Assembly: GCA_017449215.1 (NCBI GenBank)
Contig: JAFSJY010000022.1
Location: 1 to 64,000 of the forward strand
DNA length: 64,000 nucleotides
Origin: Acholeplasmatales bacterium
GTDB lineage: Bacteria; Bacillota_I; Bacilli_A; Acholeplasmatales; Anaeroplasmataceae
Direction: 5' to 3'
The notes under the pieces are model-generated. The model was given only the letters and a program-made list of their open reading frames with translations, was not told the origin of the DNA and did not search any database. The position numbers and the translations under genes are program-made. Positions within the stretch are counted from its first letter, which is position 1, and every line of letters begins with the position of its first letter. This document shows, piece by piece, positions 47,536 to 55,806 of the stretch.

Positions 47536-48624
47536 TTAATCTAATACTCTAGCGTAGAATAAAGCCTCTGCTAATTCCTCGTCGCTTACACGCTCACGGA
47601 ATTTACCTTTACCATCTTCTCCTACGATATAGTAAGAATATGTATTTGTAGAATTAGCATTAACAACTAGCTTATTCTCATTCTTATAACCAATATAGCT
47701 TCTATTTTCTAAAATAGATACTAAATCAGAAACGATTGCTGTGGCAGTTGGAATTGAACCAGCACCCTTACCATAGAACATTAAATCGCCATTTGTTGAG
47801 CCTGTAAATAATACAGCATTGAACTCATTCTTAATTGAAGCGAATGGGTGATTTAATTTAACCATAGTTGGTTCTACTCTGATTGTTACATCGTTGCCAA
47901 CCTTTCTAGATGAGGCAACAAATTTTAAAGCATAGCCTAATGATTTAATGTTATCTAAGATAGCCTTATTAACACCAGTAATACCATAATGATAAATATC
48001 ATCATTAGAGATATTTCCCTTGAATGCTAAAGATGATAGGATATTAATCTTTCTAACGATATCTAATCCCTCTAAATCAGCTGTTGGATTAGCCTCTGCG
48101 AAGCCATTCTTTTGAGCAAGCTTTAAAGCCTCATCAAAAGATAATCCATCCTCATCCATTCTAGTTAATATATAATTTGTAGTACCATTTAGGATACCAT
48201 AAATATCATTTACATCATTTACCTTAATGTTATCAATTAAAGTTCTAATTACAGGAATTCCTCCACCTGCAGATGCCTCAAAGCAGAATGAAGCATTATT
48301 CTCATGTGCTAAATTAATGAATTCCTCTAAATGGTTACTAACAACCTCTTTATTAGCAGTGATAACACTCTTACCACTCTTTAAGCACTTAGTAATAACC
48401 TCATATGGAACATCATGTCCACCTAAAACCTCTACTACTGCCTCAATCTCGTTATCATTGATGATATCGTTGATATCACAAACAAGCTTATCGCCTAGTA
48501 AGTCCTTCTTAATTGGTAAATCAAATACCTTCTTAATCTCGCAATTATATGACTTATCTAATTGCTCAATTAATGTGTAAACACCTCTACCAATTGTTCC
48601 ATAGCCAAACAATCCTAATTTCAT
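47536..48624 (-). CDS. hom: Homoserine dehydrogenase
   Basis: 362 residues. The NAD(P) motif is LFGYGTIGRGVYTLIEQL, and the catalytic-domain motifs are TANKEVVSNH, FEASAGGGIPVIRTL, GILNGTTNYILT and ANPTADLEGLD. The C-terminal ACT domain of many Hom proteins is reduced or absent. It reduces aspartate semialdehyde to homoserine for threonine and methionine. It is monocistronic or leads weakly into a GGDEF gene. No thrB, thrC or aspartokinase is nearby. Confidence 0.95.
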   Translation of the reverse strand: MKLGLFGYGTIGRGVYTLIEQLDKSYNCEIKKVFDLPIKKDLLGDKLVCDINDIINDNEIEAVVEVLGGHDVPYEVITKCLKSGKSVITANKEVVSNHLEEFINLAHENNASFCFEASAGGGIPVIRTLIDNIKVNDVNDIYGILNGTTNYILTRMDEDGLSFDEALKLAQKNGFAEANPTADLEGLDIVRKINILSSLAFKGNISNDDIYHYGITGVNKAILDNIKSLGYALKFVASSRKVGNDVTIRVEPTMVKLNHPFASIKNEFNAVLFTGSTNGDLMFYGKGAGSIPTATAIVSDLVSILENRSYIGYKNENKLVVNANSTNTYSYYIVGEDGKGKFRERVSDEELAEALFYARVLD

Positions 48625-48657
48625 AAATAAATCTCCCCTTTATTTAATACAATTTTG

Positions 48658-48686
48658 ATTTTAACAAAATTCTATATTGTTTTCAA
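48658..48686 (-). promoter_or_regulatory. Promoter of hom
   Basis: On the minus strand, -35 TTGAAA (48681-48686), a 17-bp spacer and -10 TAAAAT (48658-48663). Confidence 0.75.
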
Positions 48687-48732
48687 TTATTTTAATTATT
48701 ATTTTAAATAATTAATAAAAGTTCGAATAAAA

Positions 48733-48975
48733 TTAATCAAAAGTTATCATTTCACCGATTAAATCTATTTTTAATGTATCAAATATTTCCTTATCTCCAT
48801 CAAATTTAATTCTAATACCATTAACAAATAGATCTGAATCACTATTTAAATAACCAATATGAATACCATAACCTCCACTACAGCAGGATGTAGATATTTT
48901 AAATTCTACAGTATTTAAATTTAATTCATTTAAATTCTTAATGAAATAATCCTTTGCCTTATCACTAATTATCAT
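48733..48975 (-). CDS. HesB/IscA-like CC-motif protein
   Basis: 80 residues. KISTSCCSGGYGIHIGY resembles the first cysteine region of HesB/IscA-type proteins. A vicinal Cys-Cys replaces the single Cys, and the C-terminal CxC is missing. This matches the small HesB-related family with a CC (or Cys-Sec) motif. It is probably a redox or metal-handling protein rather than a classic A-type Fe-S carrier. Its ATG is 2 nt after the M16 protease stop, so the two are coupled. Confidence 0.6.
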   Translation of the reverse strand: MIISDKAKDYFIKNLNELNLNTVEFKISTSCCSGGYGIHIGYLNSDSDLFVNGIRIKFDGDKEIFDTLKIDLIGEMITFD

Positions 48976-48977
48976 AA

Positions 48978-51860
48978 TTAATCCTTAATTAAATTTCTAA
49001 ATGAATCAAACTTAATTTCTGACTTATCTAATAAATTAGCATTACCTAAAACAACTACTGAGCTATCAGCTAAAGCTTCCTTATACCACTTAGACATATT
49101 CTTTAAGTCATCGGCAGTTGCCTCTAATAATTCTTTTCTTACATTCTTTCTATAATCGTAAGTAGCGCCCTTAAAATATAGCATAGCGGCAGTCTTACTC
49201 ATATCTCTTACATGCTCAACGCTTTGAGAGTTACCAATAGCACCAATCTTAAATTCTAATAAATCCTCTTCTGTTATATCCATCTCATCAATGAATTTAG
49301 GAGTTTCAGAATATACATTATTAGTTCTATCAATATTAGGGTCTCTATATGATGTAAATCCAATTCCGCCCTGTGGCATTACCTGTAGCATACATCCATA
49401 TGCTCCACCTAATACTCTTACATTTTGCCATAAATAATCTAATGATAAGGCATTTTCTAGTACTAAAGAAGCACCAGTATATTTATCACTAAATTTACCA
49501 CATCTAGCAACATAATTTACATTATATGTAGTCTTAATAGCCTCACTCTTATTTTGTGGCATAAATACATCACGATTATATTTAGCTTCTAAATCTAATT
49601 CATTATAGAATTTATCAACACTTGCCTTTGCTAGAGTAAAGATTTCTTCATTACCTGTAATAGACACAGTGAAATTATTCTTAGCAAATACATTCTTCAT
49701 ATTTTCTAAATCCTTAATAAGATCCTTCTTATATGAATCAAAATTCTTATAAACATCCTCAATATAATCTAAATATGCAATACCACCGATATTATCTCTT
49801 ATATTAAATTGTAAGTCTGTAAATGATGCCGCACGTGTTATAGCAACAACATGACCTCTACCTACAATACTATTTTCAATAGCGTTCTTTAATTCTGCTA
49901 GTCTCTTATATAATCTATCTGTATCACTAAAATCAGTTTTCTTAATGATATTTAATAATAAATCATTAGCGAAATCTATCTTATCCTTTAAGCATGAAAC
50001 AGATAATACTAAATAGCATTTAACATTCTTATTAACATCAGTAACTGGTACTATTTCAGCTCCAATACCACCTAATTCATTTAAAATCATTTGATTGATT
50101 TCAAAATATGAATATTTATCAGTATTCATTTGTCTAATTAATGCAGTATATAAGGATAAAGCATTTAAATCACCATTTGAAATATTAGTTATATCAAATA
50201 CATATCTAATATAAGCTATATCATTTGTATGATAATTAGAATATAAAACCTTATAATTATCACTAAATACATCTAGCTTATATTCCTTTGGATTTGGATT
50301 TAAATCATCTAATGATAATCTAGGTAATGTATTTAATGCTTCTTCTGAATCCTCTTCACTTTGATACTTTTCTAAATCAGCATTTAGCTTAATTAAATCA
50401 TCTAATTCCTTATCAGACAAAGACTTCTTATATTCAGCTAGCTTTTCCTTTAAGCATTCATCCTTCTTATCCTGATAATCTAATGTAGGAATAAGCTTTA
50501 CAAATGATTTATGATTATTATTTAAAATATATTCATCAATTAAATCCTCAAAATATCTAGAATTTAATAAATCATTCTTTAATTCCTTATATATTTCTAA
50601 TGATTCTAATCCCTTAAATGGCTCATTATCATCATATAACCATGTAGAAATACCTGAAATTTGAATCATTAAGCCCTTAGGCCAAGATGCAGAGAACATC
50701 TTTTCTCTATTTTCAAATTCAGTATGATTAATTAATGATAAAATTGAATCCTTATCTACACCATTCTTTACTAAATCATATAAATATGAATCAATAACAT
50801 CAATTAGCTTCTCTTCCTTATCAGCATTAGAGCCTTGAACAACAATTGATAAGAAAGGCTCATATAAATCAGTTTCAAAAATTGCATTTACTGATGAACC
50901 AATACCTGCCTGTTGAATCTTCTCCTTTAGCTTCGCACCAGGAATATTAAATAATGCATCAATTAATATACCAGCGGCTACAATCTTCTTTGAATCTAAA
51001 ATTGAAGGTAAAACTGTATTATAAGAAAGGAATGTCTTATTATCTAAATTACCATCTGTTTGATAATATTCTGTTACATATTTTGCCTCATCAAATGCCT
51101 TTTGTGGCTTAATAGATGAATCAAAATCTACAACATCAAACTTAGATAAATATTCCTTATCTAGCCAATCTAATCTTTCCTCCATATCACAGTTACCGTA
51201 GATATAGATATATGAATTAGATGGAGAATAATACTTCTTATGGAAATTAATGAATTCCTCATATGATAAATCAGGAATATAATCAGGGTCTCCTCCTGAT
51301 TCTAAGCCATAGGCAGTATTAGGATATAATGAATGCATGATATGACGAGTTAAAGTCTCCTCAGGATTAGAGAAGGCACCCTTCATTTCGTTATAAACAA
51401 CACCGTTGATCTTAATTTCATCATTCTTATCCTTTAATTCATAATGCCATCCCTCTTGATAAAAGATTTCCTTGTACTTATAAATATTTGGATAGAATAC
51501 AGCATCCATATAAACGCTCATTAAATTCTTAAAATCCTTATCATTTAAGCTAGCACATGGATACATTGTTTTATCAGGGAATGTAAATGCATTTATAAAT
51601 GTATTTAAGCTTGATTTTAATAATGAAACAAATGGATCCTTTACTGGATATTTCTTAGAGCCACATAATACTGAATGCTCTAGGATATGCGTTAATCCAC
51701 AATTGTTGATTGCTGGAGTTCTAAATGCGATAGAGAATACCTTATTCTCATCATCATTTTCCATAACACAGATTCTAGCACCACTCTTATTGTGCTTATA
51801 AATTTTCACATTAGAATCTATTTCATCAATATATTTTTCTTTTATAAACGTATACTTCAT
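48978..51860 (-). CDS. Insulinase-family (M16C, PreP-like) metalloprotease
   Basis: 960 residues from ATG 51860, with a GAGGTG site; an upstream TTG is rejected. The inverted zinc motif HxxEH is in LTHILEHSVLCGS, and the second zinc-ligand region is NEMKGAFSNPEETL. The four homologous domains and length match PreP/falcilysin-type clamshell peptidases, which degrade unfolded peptides. There is no signal peptide, so it should act in the cytoplasm. It is the first gene of a pair with the HesB-like CC protein. Confidence 0.93.
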   Translation of the reverse strand: MKYTFIKEKYIDEIDSNVKIYKHNKSGARICVMENDDENKVFSIAFRTPAINNCGLTHILEHSVLCGSKKYPVKDPFVSLLKSSLNTFINAFTFPDKTMYPCASLNDKDFKNLMSVYMDAVFYPNIYKYKEIFYQEGWHYELKDKNDEIKINGVVYNEMKGAFSNPEETLTRHIMHSLYPNTAYGLESGGDPDYIPDLSYEEFINFHKKYYSPSNSYIYIYGNCDMEERLDWLDKEYLSKFDVVDFDSSIKPQKAFDEAKYVTEYYQTDGNLDNKTFLSYNTVLPSILDSKKIVAAGILIDALFNIPGAKLKEKIQQAGIGSSVNAIFETDLYEPFLSIVVQGSNADKEEKLIDVIDSYLYDLVKNGVDKDSILSLINHTEFENREKMFSASWPKGLMIQISGISTWLYDDNEPFKGLESLEIYKELKNDLLNSRYFEDLIDEYILNNNHKSFVKLIPTLDYQDKKDECLKEKLAEYKKSLSDKELDDLIKLNADLEKYQSEEDSEEALNTLPRLSLDDLNPNPKEYKLDVFSDNYKVLYSNYHTNDIAYIRYVFDITNISNGDLNALSLYTALIRQMNTDKYSYFEINQMILNELGGIGAEIVPVTDVNKNVKCYLVLSVSCLKDKIDFANDLLLNIIKKTDFSDTDRLYKRLAELKNAIENSIVGRGHVVAITRAASFTDLQFNIRDNIGGIAYLDYIEDVYKNFDSYKKDLIKDLENMKNVFAKNNFTVSITGNEEIFTLAKASVDKFYNELDLEAKYNRDVFMPQNKSEAIKTTYNVNYVARCGKFSDKYTGASLVLENALSLDYLWQNVRVLGGAYGCMLQVMPQGGIGFTSYRDPNIDRTNNVYSETPKFIDEMDITEEDLLEFKIGAIGNSQSVEHVRDMSKTAAMLYFKGATYDYRKNVRKELLEATADDLKNMSKWYKEALADSSVVVLGNANLLDKSEIKFDSFRNLIKD

Positions 51861-51924
51861 TTTCAAACACCTCGTTTTAAATTATAATTTATTTTTTATA
51901 AAAATAAAAGGTAAAAGAAAAATA

Positions 51925-51945
51925 ATCCCATACGATGTATGGGAT
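51925..51945 (-). terminator. Terminator after the ArsC/Spx-like gene
   Basis: ATCCCATAC/GTATGGGAT stem with loop GAT, followed on the minus strand by TATTTTTCTTTT. Confidence 0.85.
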
Positions 51946-51946
51946 A

Positions 51947-52294
51947 CTATAATATAGTTTTTAATAATTCTTCCTTAAATCCAAAGAATACCTTATCTTC
52001 TAATACTATTATTGGTCTTTTAACTAGCATTCCATTAGATGCTAATAGATCATATTTTTCATCTAATGTAATTTCCTTTAATTTTTCTTTTAGATTTAAT
52101 TCCTTATATAATAATCCACTTGTATTAAATAATTTATTAATATCTAAATTACTTAATTGATGAAATTTAATAATTTCTTCCTTTGTTGGATTATTTTCCT
52201 TAATATTTCTTTCATTAAAATTTATATTATTCGCAATAAGCCAATTTCTTGCCTTAATGCAAGTAGTACATTTAGGATAACAAATAAATTCCAT
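51947..52294 (-). CDS. ArsC/Spx-family protein
   Basis: 115 residues, thioredoxin-like ArsC fold with CxxC in YPKCTTCIKARNWL, NERNIKENNP, and SNGMLVKRPIIV near the C-terminus. These features place it in the Spx/MgsR/YffB-like group rather than with true arsenate reductases. It could be a redox-sensing RNA-polymerase-binding regulator or a small thiol reductase. It is 1 nt after the GGDEF-GAF gene, at the end of the degradation/regulation gene run. Confidence 0.85.
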   Translation of the reverse strand: MEFICYPKCTTCIKARNWLIANNINFNERNIKENNPTKEEIIKFHQLSNLDINKLFNTSGLLYKELNLKEKLKEITLDEKYDLLASNGMLVKRPIIVLEDKVFFGFKEELLKTIL

Positions 52295-52295
52295 C

Positions 52296-53348
52296 TTATT
52301 TAATACCTCTTTCTAATTCAATTGCGTATAGGCTTGCTAGAGTTTGGAATATAATTTTAACATCAGAATTCCATATCGTTTCTCTAAATTTATCTAATCT
52401 TAAATAGCCATATTTATTAGAATGTGTTTTAATTCTTACAACCATTTGGGCATTTGAATTATTATCCTCTAACATCTTAAAGAATTCAGGATCTGTTTGT
52501 TCATAATGAATTCTAAAATTAATTGCAAGAATCATATTATTCTTATATCCAACCTCATTATATTTTTCAATTGGAATTGGATAGCATTCACCTAACATAT
52601 CTTCATTTTTATATAAAACATCAAATTTATCATCAAGCTTTATACATACTCTATCAATTGAATAAAGAGGCGCTAGCTCTGTAACTAAATCAATTAATAT
52701 TTTATCTACATCTAAATTAAATTCATTACTAAATTTATCATAAATTAATTCTAGCTGCTTAGATAAATTATTTTGTGAATCACTATCAATCTTTAGCTTT
52801 TCATGCTTTGCCTTATCATAAATGATAAAGCAATTTCTTCCCTTCTGCTTACCTCTATATAAGGCCTTATCTGCTGTAATAATTAAATCATTAAAATTAT
52901 TCGCATCAGCTGGGAATGATGAAACACCAATTGTTATTGATGTAGTTTGATTTACATAGTCTACTCCAAAATTATATTCTAGATTTGATACAGAAAGACA
53001 AATCTTTCTTGCCATTTGCCATTTAGTATCATAATCAGTTACACCCTTTTGAACAACTATAAATTCATCTCCACCAAATCTACCTAAAATTGAATTTTCA
53101 TCTAATGAAGAATTTATAGCATTAGCTATAGTCATTAAAACATTATCACCAATATGGTGACCATATGTATCATTGATTACCTTAAAATAATCAATATCCA
53201 TAAAATAAACAGAAAAAGGCTCGTTCTTCTCGATTAATTCTTTGATGTAGCCTAAAATTTCACTCTTGATAAGTGCTTTAGTTAAAGCATCAACGATGTA
53301 CTGTCTATTTTTCTTTTTAAAAAAATCAATACTTCTTAAATCGTTCAT
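52296..53348 (-). CDS. Diguanylate cyclase (GGDEF) with C-terminal GAF-like domain
   Basis: 350 residues. It has an intact GGDEF signature (GRFGGDEFIVV) and metal site (MDIDYFKVINDTYGHHIGD) in the N-terminal domain (about 20-180), then a GAF-like domain (about 200-350; SIDRVCIKLDDKFDV, YGYLRLDKF). It should make cyclic di-GMP, and of the three GGDEF genes in the window it alone has a normal active site. There is no RxxD inhibitory site before GGDEF. It is cytoplasmic, 17 nt after def and 1 nt before the ArsC/Spx-like gene. It is paralogous to 46481-47482. Confidence 0.92.
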   Translation of the reverse strand: MNDLRSIDFFKKKNRQYIVDALTKALIKSEILGYIKELIEKNEPFSVYFMDIDYFKVINDTYGHHIGDNVLMTIANAINSSLDENSILGRFGGDEFIVVQKGVTDYDTKWQMARKICLSVSNLEYNFGVDYVNQTTSITIGVSSFPADANNFNDLIITADKALYRGKQKGRNCFIIYDKAKHEKLKIDSDSQNNLSKQLELIYDKFSNEFNLDVDKILIDLVTELAPLYSIDRVCIKLDDKFDVLYKNEDMLGECYPIPIEKYNEVGYKNNMILAINFRIHYEQTDPEFFKMLEDNNSNAQMVVRIKTHSNKYGYLRLDKFRETIWNSDVKIIFQTLASLYAIELERGIK

Positions 53349-53365
53349 AACAAACCTCTAAATAC

Positions 53366-53779
53366 TTAAATTATTATTCCACTAAAATGATCAATTTCAT
53401 GTTGAATAATTTCTGCCTCAAAATCATTAAATACCTTTAATCTTTTTTGAAACTTATTATTATAATATTCAACCTTAATCTTCTTATATCTTTTAGTTTC
53501 CCTTTGGCCTTCTAAGGAAAGACATCCTTCCTTTACCAAATATTCATCCTCACATTTAATGATGGTTGGATTTATCATATATTCAATTTTTTCATTTTTA
53601 TTTATGTAAACTAATATGCATTTATTATATCCAATCATATTAGCTGCCATACCAACACAATGCTCTCGATTAGCATCTAATGTATCAATTAAATCATCTA
53701 GGATATATAAATCATCGCTATTTGCTAATTCGGATTTTAGCATCAATGATTTTTGATTCTTAACTATTTCTTTTACCAT
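53366..53779 (-). CDS. def: Peptide deformylase (short variant form)
   Basis: 137 residues. Metal motifs II and III are intact: EGCLSLEG with the zinc/iron Cys and QHEIDHFSG with two His and the catalytic Glu. Motif I is REHCVGMAANMIG instead of GxGxAAxQ, so the oxyanion Gln is Met. This variant is known in short deformylases of Bacillota, usually alongside a canonical copy. It removes N-formyl groups or serves a related role. It lies 1 nt after the orphan FakA-domain gene. Confidence 0.88.
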   Translation of the reverse strand: MVKEIVKNQKSLMLKSELANSDDLYILDDLIDTLDANREHCVGMAANMIGYNKCILVYINKNEKIEYMINPTIIKCEDEYLVKEGCLSLEGQRETKRYKKIKVEYYNNKFQKRLKVFNDFEAEIIQHEIDHFSGIII

Positions 53780-53780
53780 C

Positions 53781-54092
53781 TTAGCCCTTTAAGCCATCAG
53801 ATTGACGTTGCATATTTTCAACAACAACATCATAAATATCTCCCATTTCCTGACCCTTAGCTAATACAAGCCATGGCTCATTAGTATGGAAATGAACCTT
53901 GATGAAGTTTTCAGGGTTACCATACTTATCTTCGCCTTCAACTGAAGCTAAAACTAATGAATCACCCTTTAGCTCATTTAAGATATAATCTCTTAATTCA
54001 TCCTCTGCGTCATCTACATCTTTATCTGCAATATCAATTAATAATTGAGTATCAAATTTAAATTCAACTAAACTCTTGTGTTCTTTTACCAT
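53781..54092 (-). CDS. Stand-alone FakA C-terminal (DAK phosphatase-like) domain protein
   Basis: 103 residues. FKFDTQLLIDI, LKGDSLVLASVEGEDK, FIKVHFHTNEPWLVL and VVVENMQRQ match the C-terminal domain of the fatty acid kinase FakA (VKVHVHTNEPGKVL...KIENMREQ). The kinase (Dak2) and middle domains are absent, and the gene begins cleanly at an ATG with GGGAGG, so it is not a visible truncation. The neighbour upstream is degV, the FakB-type fatty-acid-binding partner family. A role in fatty-acid or DegV-linked signalling is inferred only from these two facts. Confidence 0.75.
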   Translation of the reverse strand: MVKEHKSLVEFKFDTQLLIDIADKDVDDAEDELRDYILNELKGDSLVLASVEGEDKYGNPENFIKVHFHTNEPWLVLAKGQEMGDIYDVVVENMQRQSDGLKG

Positions 54093-54119
54093 ATTTAATT
54101 ACCTCCCGATATGAAAAAC

Positions 54120-54158
54120 CACTGATGTAATTATATTACATTCAGTGATTAAAGTAAA
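54120..54158 (-). promoter_or_regulatory. Promoter with overlapping inverted repeat for the FakA-domain/def/GGDEF/ArsC run
   Basis: On the minus strand, -35 TTTACT (54153-54158), a 17-bp spacer and -10 TATAAT (54130-54135). The -10 is centred in an inverted repeat (54120-54147; CACTGA/TCAGTG plus TGTAA/TTACA). It could be an operator, or the repeat could be a weak terminator for degV. Confidence 0.65.
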
Positions 54159-54189
54159 GTTTAATATACATTTTAATAATTTTAAATTA

Positions 54190-55053
54190 TTATTTTGCTA
54201 TATGACATAAAGCAACTGTGCCAGGTCCTGAATGGCATCCAATAACTGGGCATATTTGAGAAATATGAATAGTTACTGTATTATCCTTCTCTAATATTAA
54301 TCTTTTAATTATATTAGCACTTTCAATATCATCACCATGGCTAATATATAAAAAGTTATAATTTGGATCTCTTGTTTCAAAATATTTTTCTACTACAGCC
54401 ATCGCAGCTCTTTTAGTTCCTATCTTTTTACCAATAGCAATTAGCTTACCTTCCTCACTAGTACACATAATAGGCTTAATATTTAAGGTTGCGGCAATTA
54501 AGGCCTTAGAACTTGATACTCTACCACCTCTTTTTAAATATTTTAAGTCATCAACAAAGAACCAGTGTCTTAGCTTATGTCTTATCTCATCCATAAATTT
54601 AAAATTTTCCTCTAAAGACATTCCACTTTCTCTATTGATGGCAGCTATTTGAGCAAGCACTCCAATACCACCTGTGGCACCTAAAGAATCAACTACCATC
54701 ATTTTAAAGCCTGGATATGTTTCTTCTAATTCCTGTTTAGCAAGTAAGGCACTATTATGAGTATTAGATAGACCACTAGATAAAACTATATATAAAACAT
54801 TTTCTCCTTTTTTAGCATATTCTTCTAAGAATTCAACATATTTAAATGGAGTGATTTGGGATGTTTTAGTAATCTTACCATTTCTCATTTCATCATAAAA
54901 ATGCTTCATTTCACTTTCCTTTAAATATGAATTTGAAATATATTCCTTATCATCAATTGAATAATTCATAGGAATAAATTTTATATTATATTTATCAATT
55001 ATTTCACTATCTATATCCGCAGCTAAATCTACGAAAATATTATAATTTTCCAT
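54190..55053 (-). CDS. DegV family fatty-acid-binding protein
   Basis: 287 residues from ATG 55053 with a GGAGG site. DegV motifs are ADIDSEIIDKYNIKFIPM, the TSQITP fatty-acid headgroup segment, LSSGLSNTHNSALLA, DSLGATGGIGVL and the SHGDD region. DegV/FakB proteins hold a fatty acid for phosphorylation by FakA. It is divergent from a TetR regulator and upstream of an orphan FakA C-terminal domain gene. Confidence 0.93.
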   Translation of the reverse strand: MENYNIFVDLAADIDSEIIDKYNIKFIPMNYSIDDKEYISNSYLKESEMKHFYDEMRNGKITKTSQITPFKYVEFLEEYAKKGENVLYIVLSSGLSNTHNSALLAKQELEETYPGFKMMVVDSLGATGGIGVLAQIAAINRESGMSLEENFKFMDEIRHKLRHWFFVDDLKYLKRGGRVSSSKALIAATLNIKPIMCTSEEGKLIAIGKKIGTKRAAMAVVEKYFETRDPNYNFLYISHGDDIESANIIKRLILEKDNTVTIHISQICPVIGCHSGPGTVALCHIAK

Positions 55054-55073
55054 GATTATTTCCTCCAAAATTT

Positions 55074-55114
55074 ACACACATGCGTATTATATGGTATAAT
55101 AACTTGGTTATCAA
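55074..55114 (-). promoter_or_regulatory. degV promoter with a degenerate regulator site
   Basis: On the minus strand, -35 TTGATA (55109-55114), a 17-bp spacer and -10 TATAAT (55086-55091). Just past the -10 is ACACACATGCGTA (55075-55087), whose half-sites resemble those of the palindrome at 55134-55149. Confidence 0.75.
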
Positions 55115-55133
55115 TTACCAATATGACATTACC

Positions 55134-55149
55134 TGTGTATTAATACACA
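55134..55149. promoter_or_regulatory. Perfect 16-bp palindrome, likely TetR operator
   Basis: TGTGTATTAATACACA lies in the degV-tetR divergent region, about 36 bp before the tetR ATG. It is the best candidate binding site for the adjacent TetR-type protein. Confidence 0.7.
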
Positions 55150-55184
55150 ATATGTATATTAGTGAGTTTTAAATGGAGGATTTT

Positions 55185-55751
55185 ATGGATAAAAGAATAA
55201 TAAAAACTAAGGAAAGGATCTGTGATGCTTTATTACAATTAATGAAGGAAAAGAAATCTAGTAAAATTACAGTATCTGAAATAACTAAAATATCTAATAT
55301 AGAAAGAAAGACATTCTATCTTCATTATAATTGTATCGAGGATGTATACGCAGATATAGAAACATCTATAATTGAGCAATTAGAAAATGAAATTAATAAA
55401 TATATAGAAAATCCAAATTATCAAATTAAGAATATTTATTATAATTTAAACACTGTAATAAATAATAATATGACTTTCTTTAAATCAGTATCTGTAAATG
55501 ATTCATATTCATATCTTCTTCACTCATTTGAAAAGGCATTATCTATAATAATTATTAAAATAGCTAAGGAAATTTGTCATGTAGATAGTAAAAATTTACA
55601 ATATTACACAGACTTCTACGCAGCTGGAATTGTTAAATTATATTTAGAATGGCTAAGAGGAGAAACCGATTTAACATTAGATGAATTAACAATTATACTA
55701 ACAAGAGCTTCTTTTTTCTCTGTTGATGAGCTAATAAATAATAAACGCTAA
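55185..55751 (+). CDS. TetR/AcrR-family regulator (DhaS-like)
   Basis: 188 residues from ATG 55185 with GGAGG. The N-terminal helix-turn-helix is SKITVSEITKISNIERKTFYLHY, and the C-terminal all-helical domain ends in GIVKLYLEWLRGETDLTLDEL, typical of the TetR_C_8 (DhaS/YcgE-like) group. It probably autoregulates and controls degV through the palindromes between them, and the downstream CDF gene by co-transcription. The inducer is unknown. Confidence 0.9.
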   Translation: MDKRIIKTKERICDALLQLMKEKKSSKITVSEITKISNIERKTFYLHYNCIEDVYADIETSIIEQLENEINKYIENPNYQIKNIYYNLNTVINNNMTFFKSVSVNDSYSYLLHSFEKALSIIIIKIAKEICHVDSKNLQYYTDFYAAGIVKLYLEWLRGETDLTLDELTIILTRASFFSVDELINNKR

Positions 55752-55806
55752 TGTTACAATTGACTAACCATTACTATAAGTAATAAACTTTTAATAGGTG
55801 GTTATC

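Noticed and set aside
48733-48975. Selenoprotein with SECIS element
   Set aside because: The motif is Cys-Cys with no in-frame TGA, so no selenocysteine is needed.
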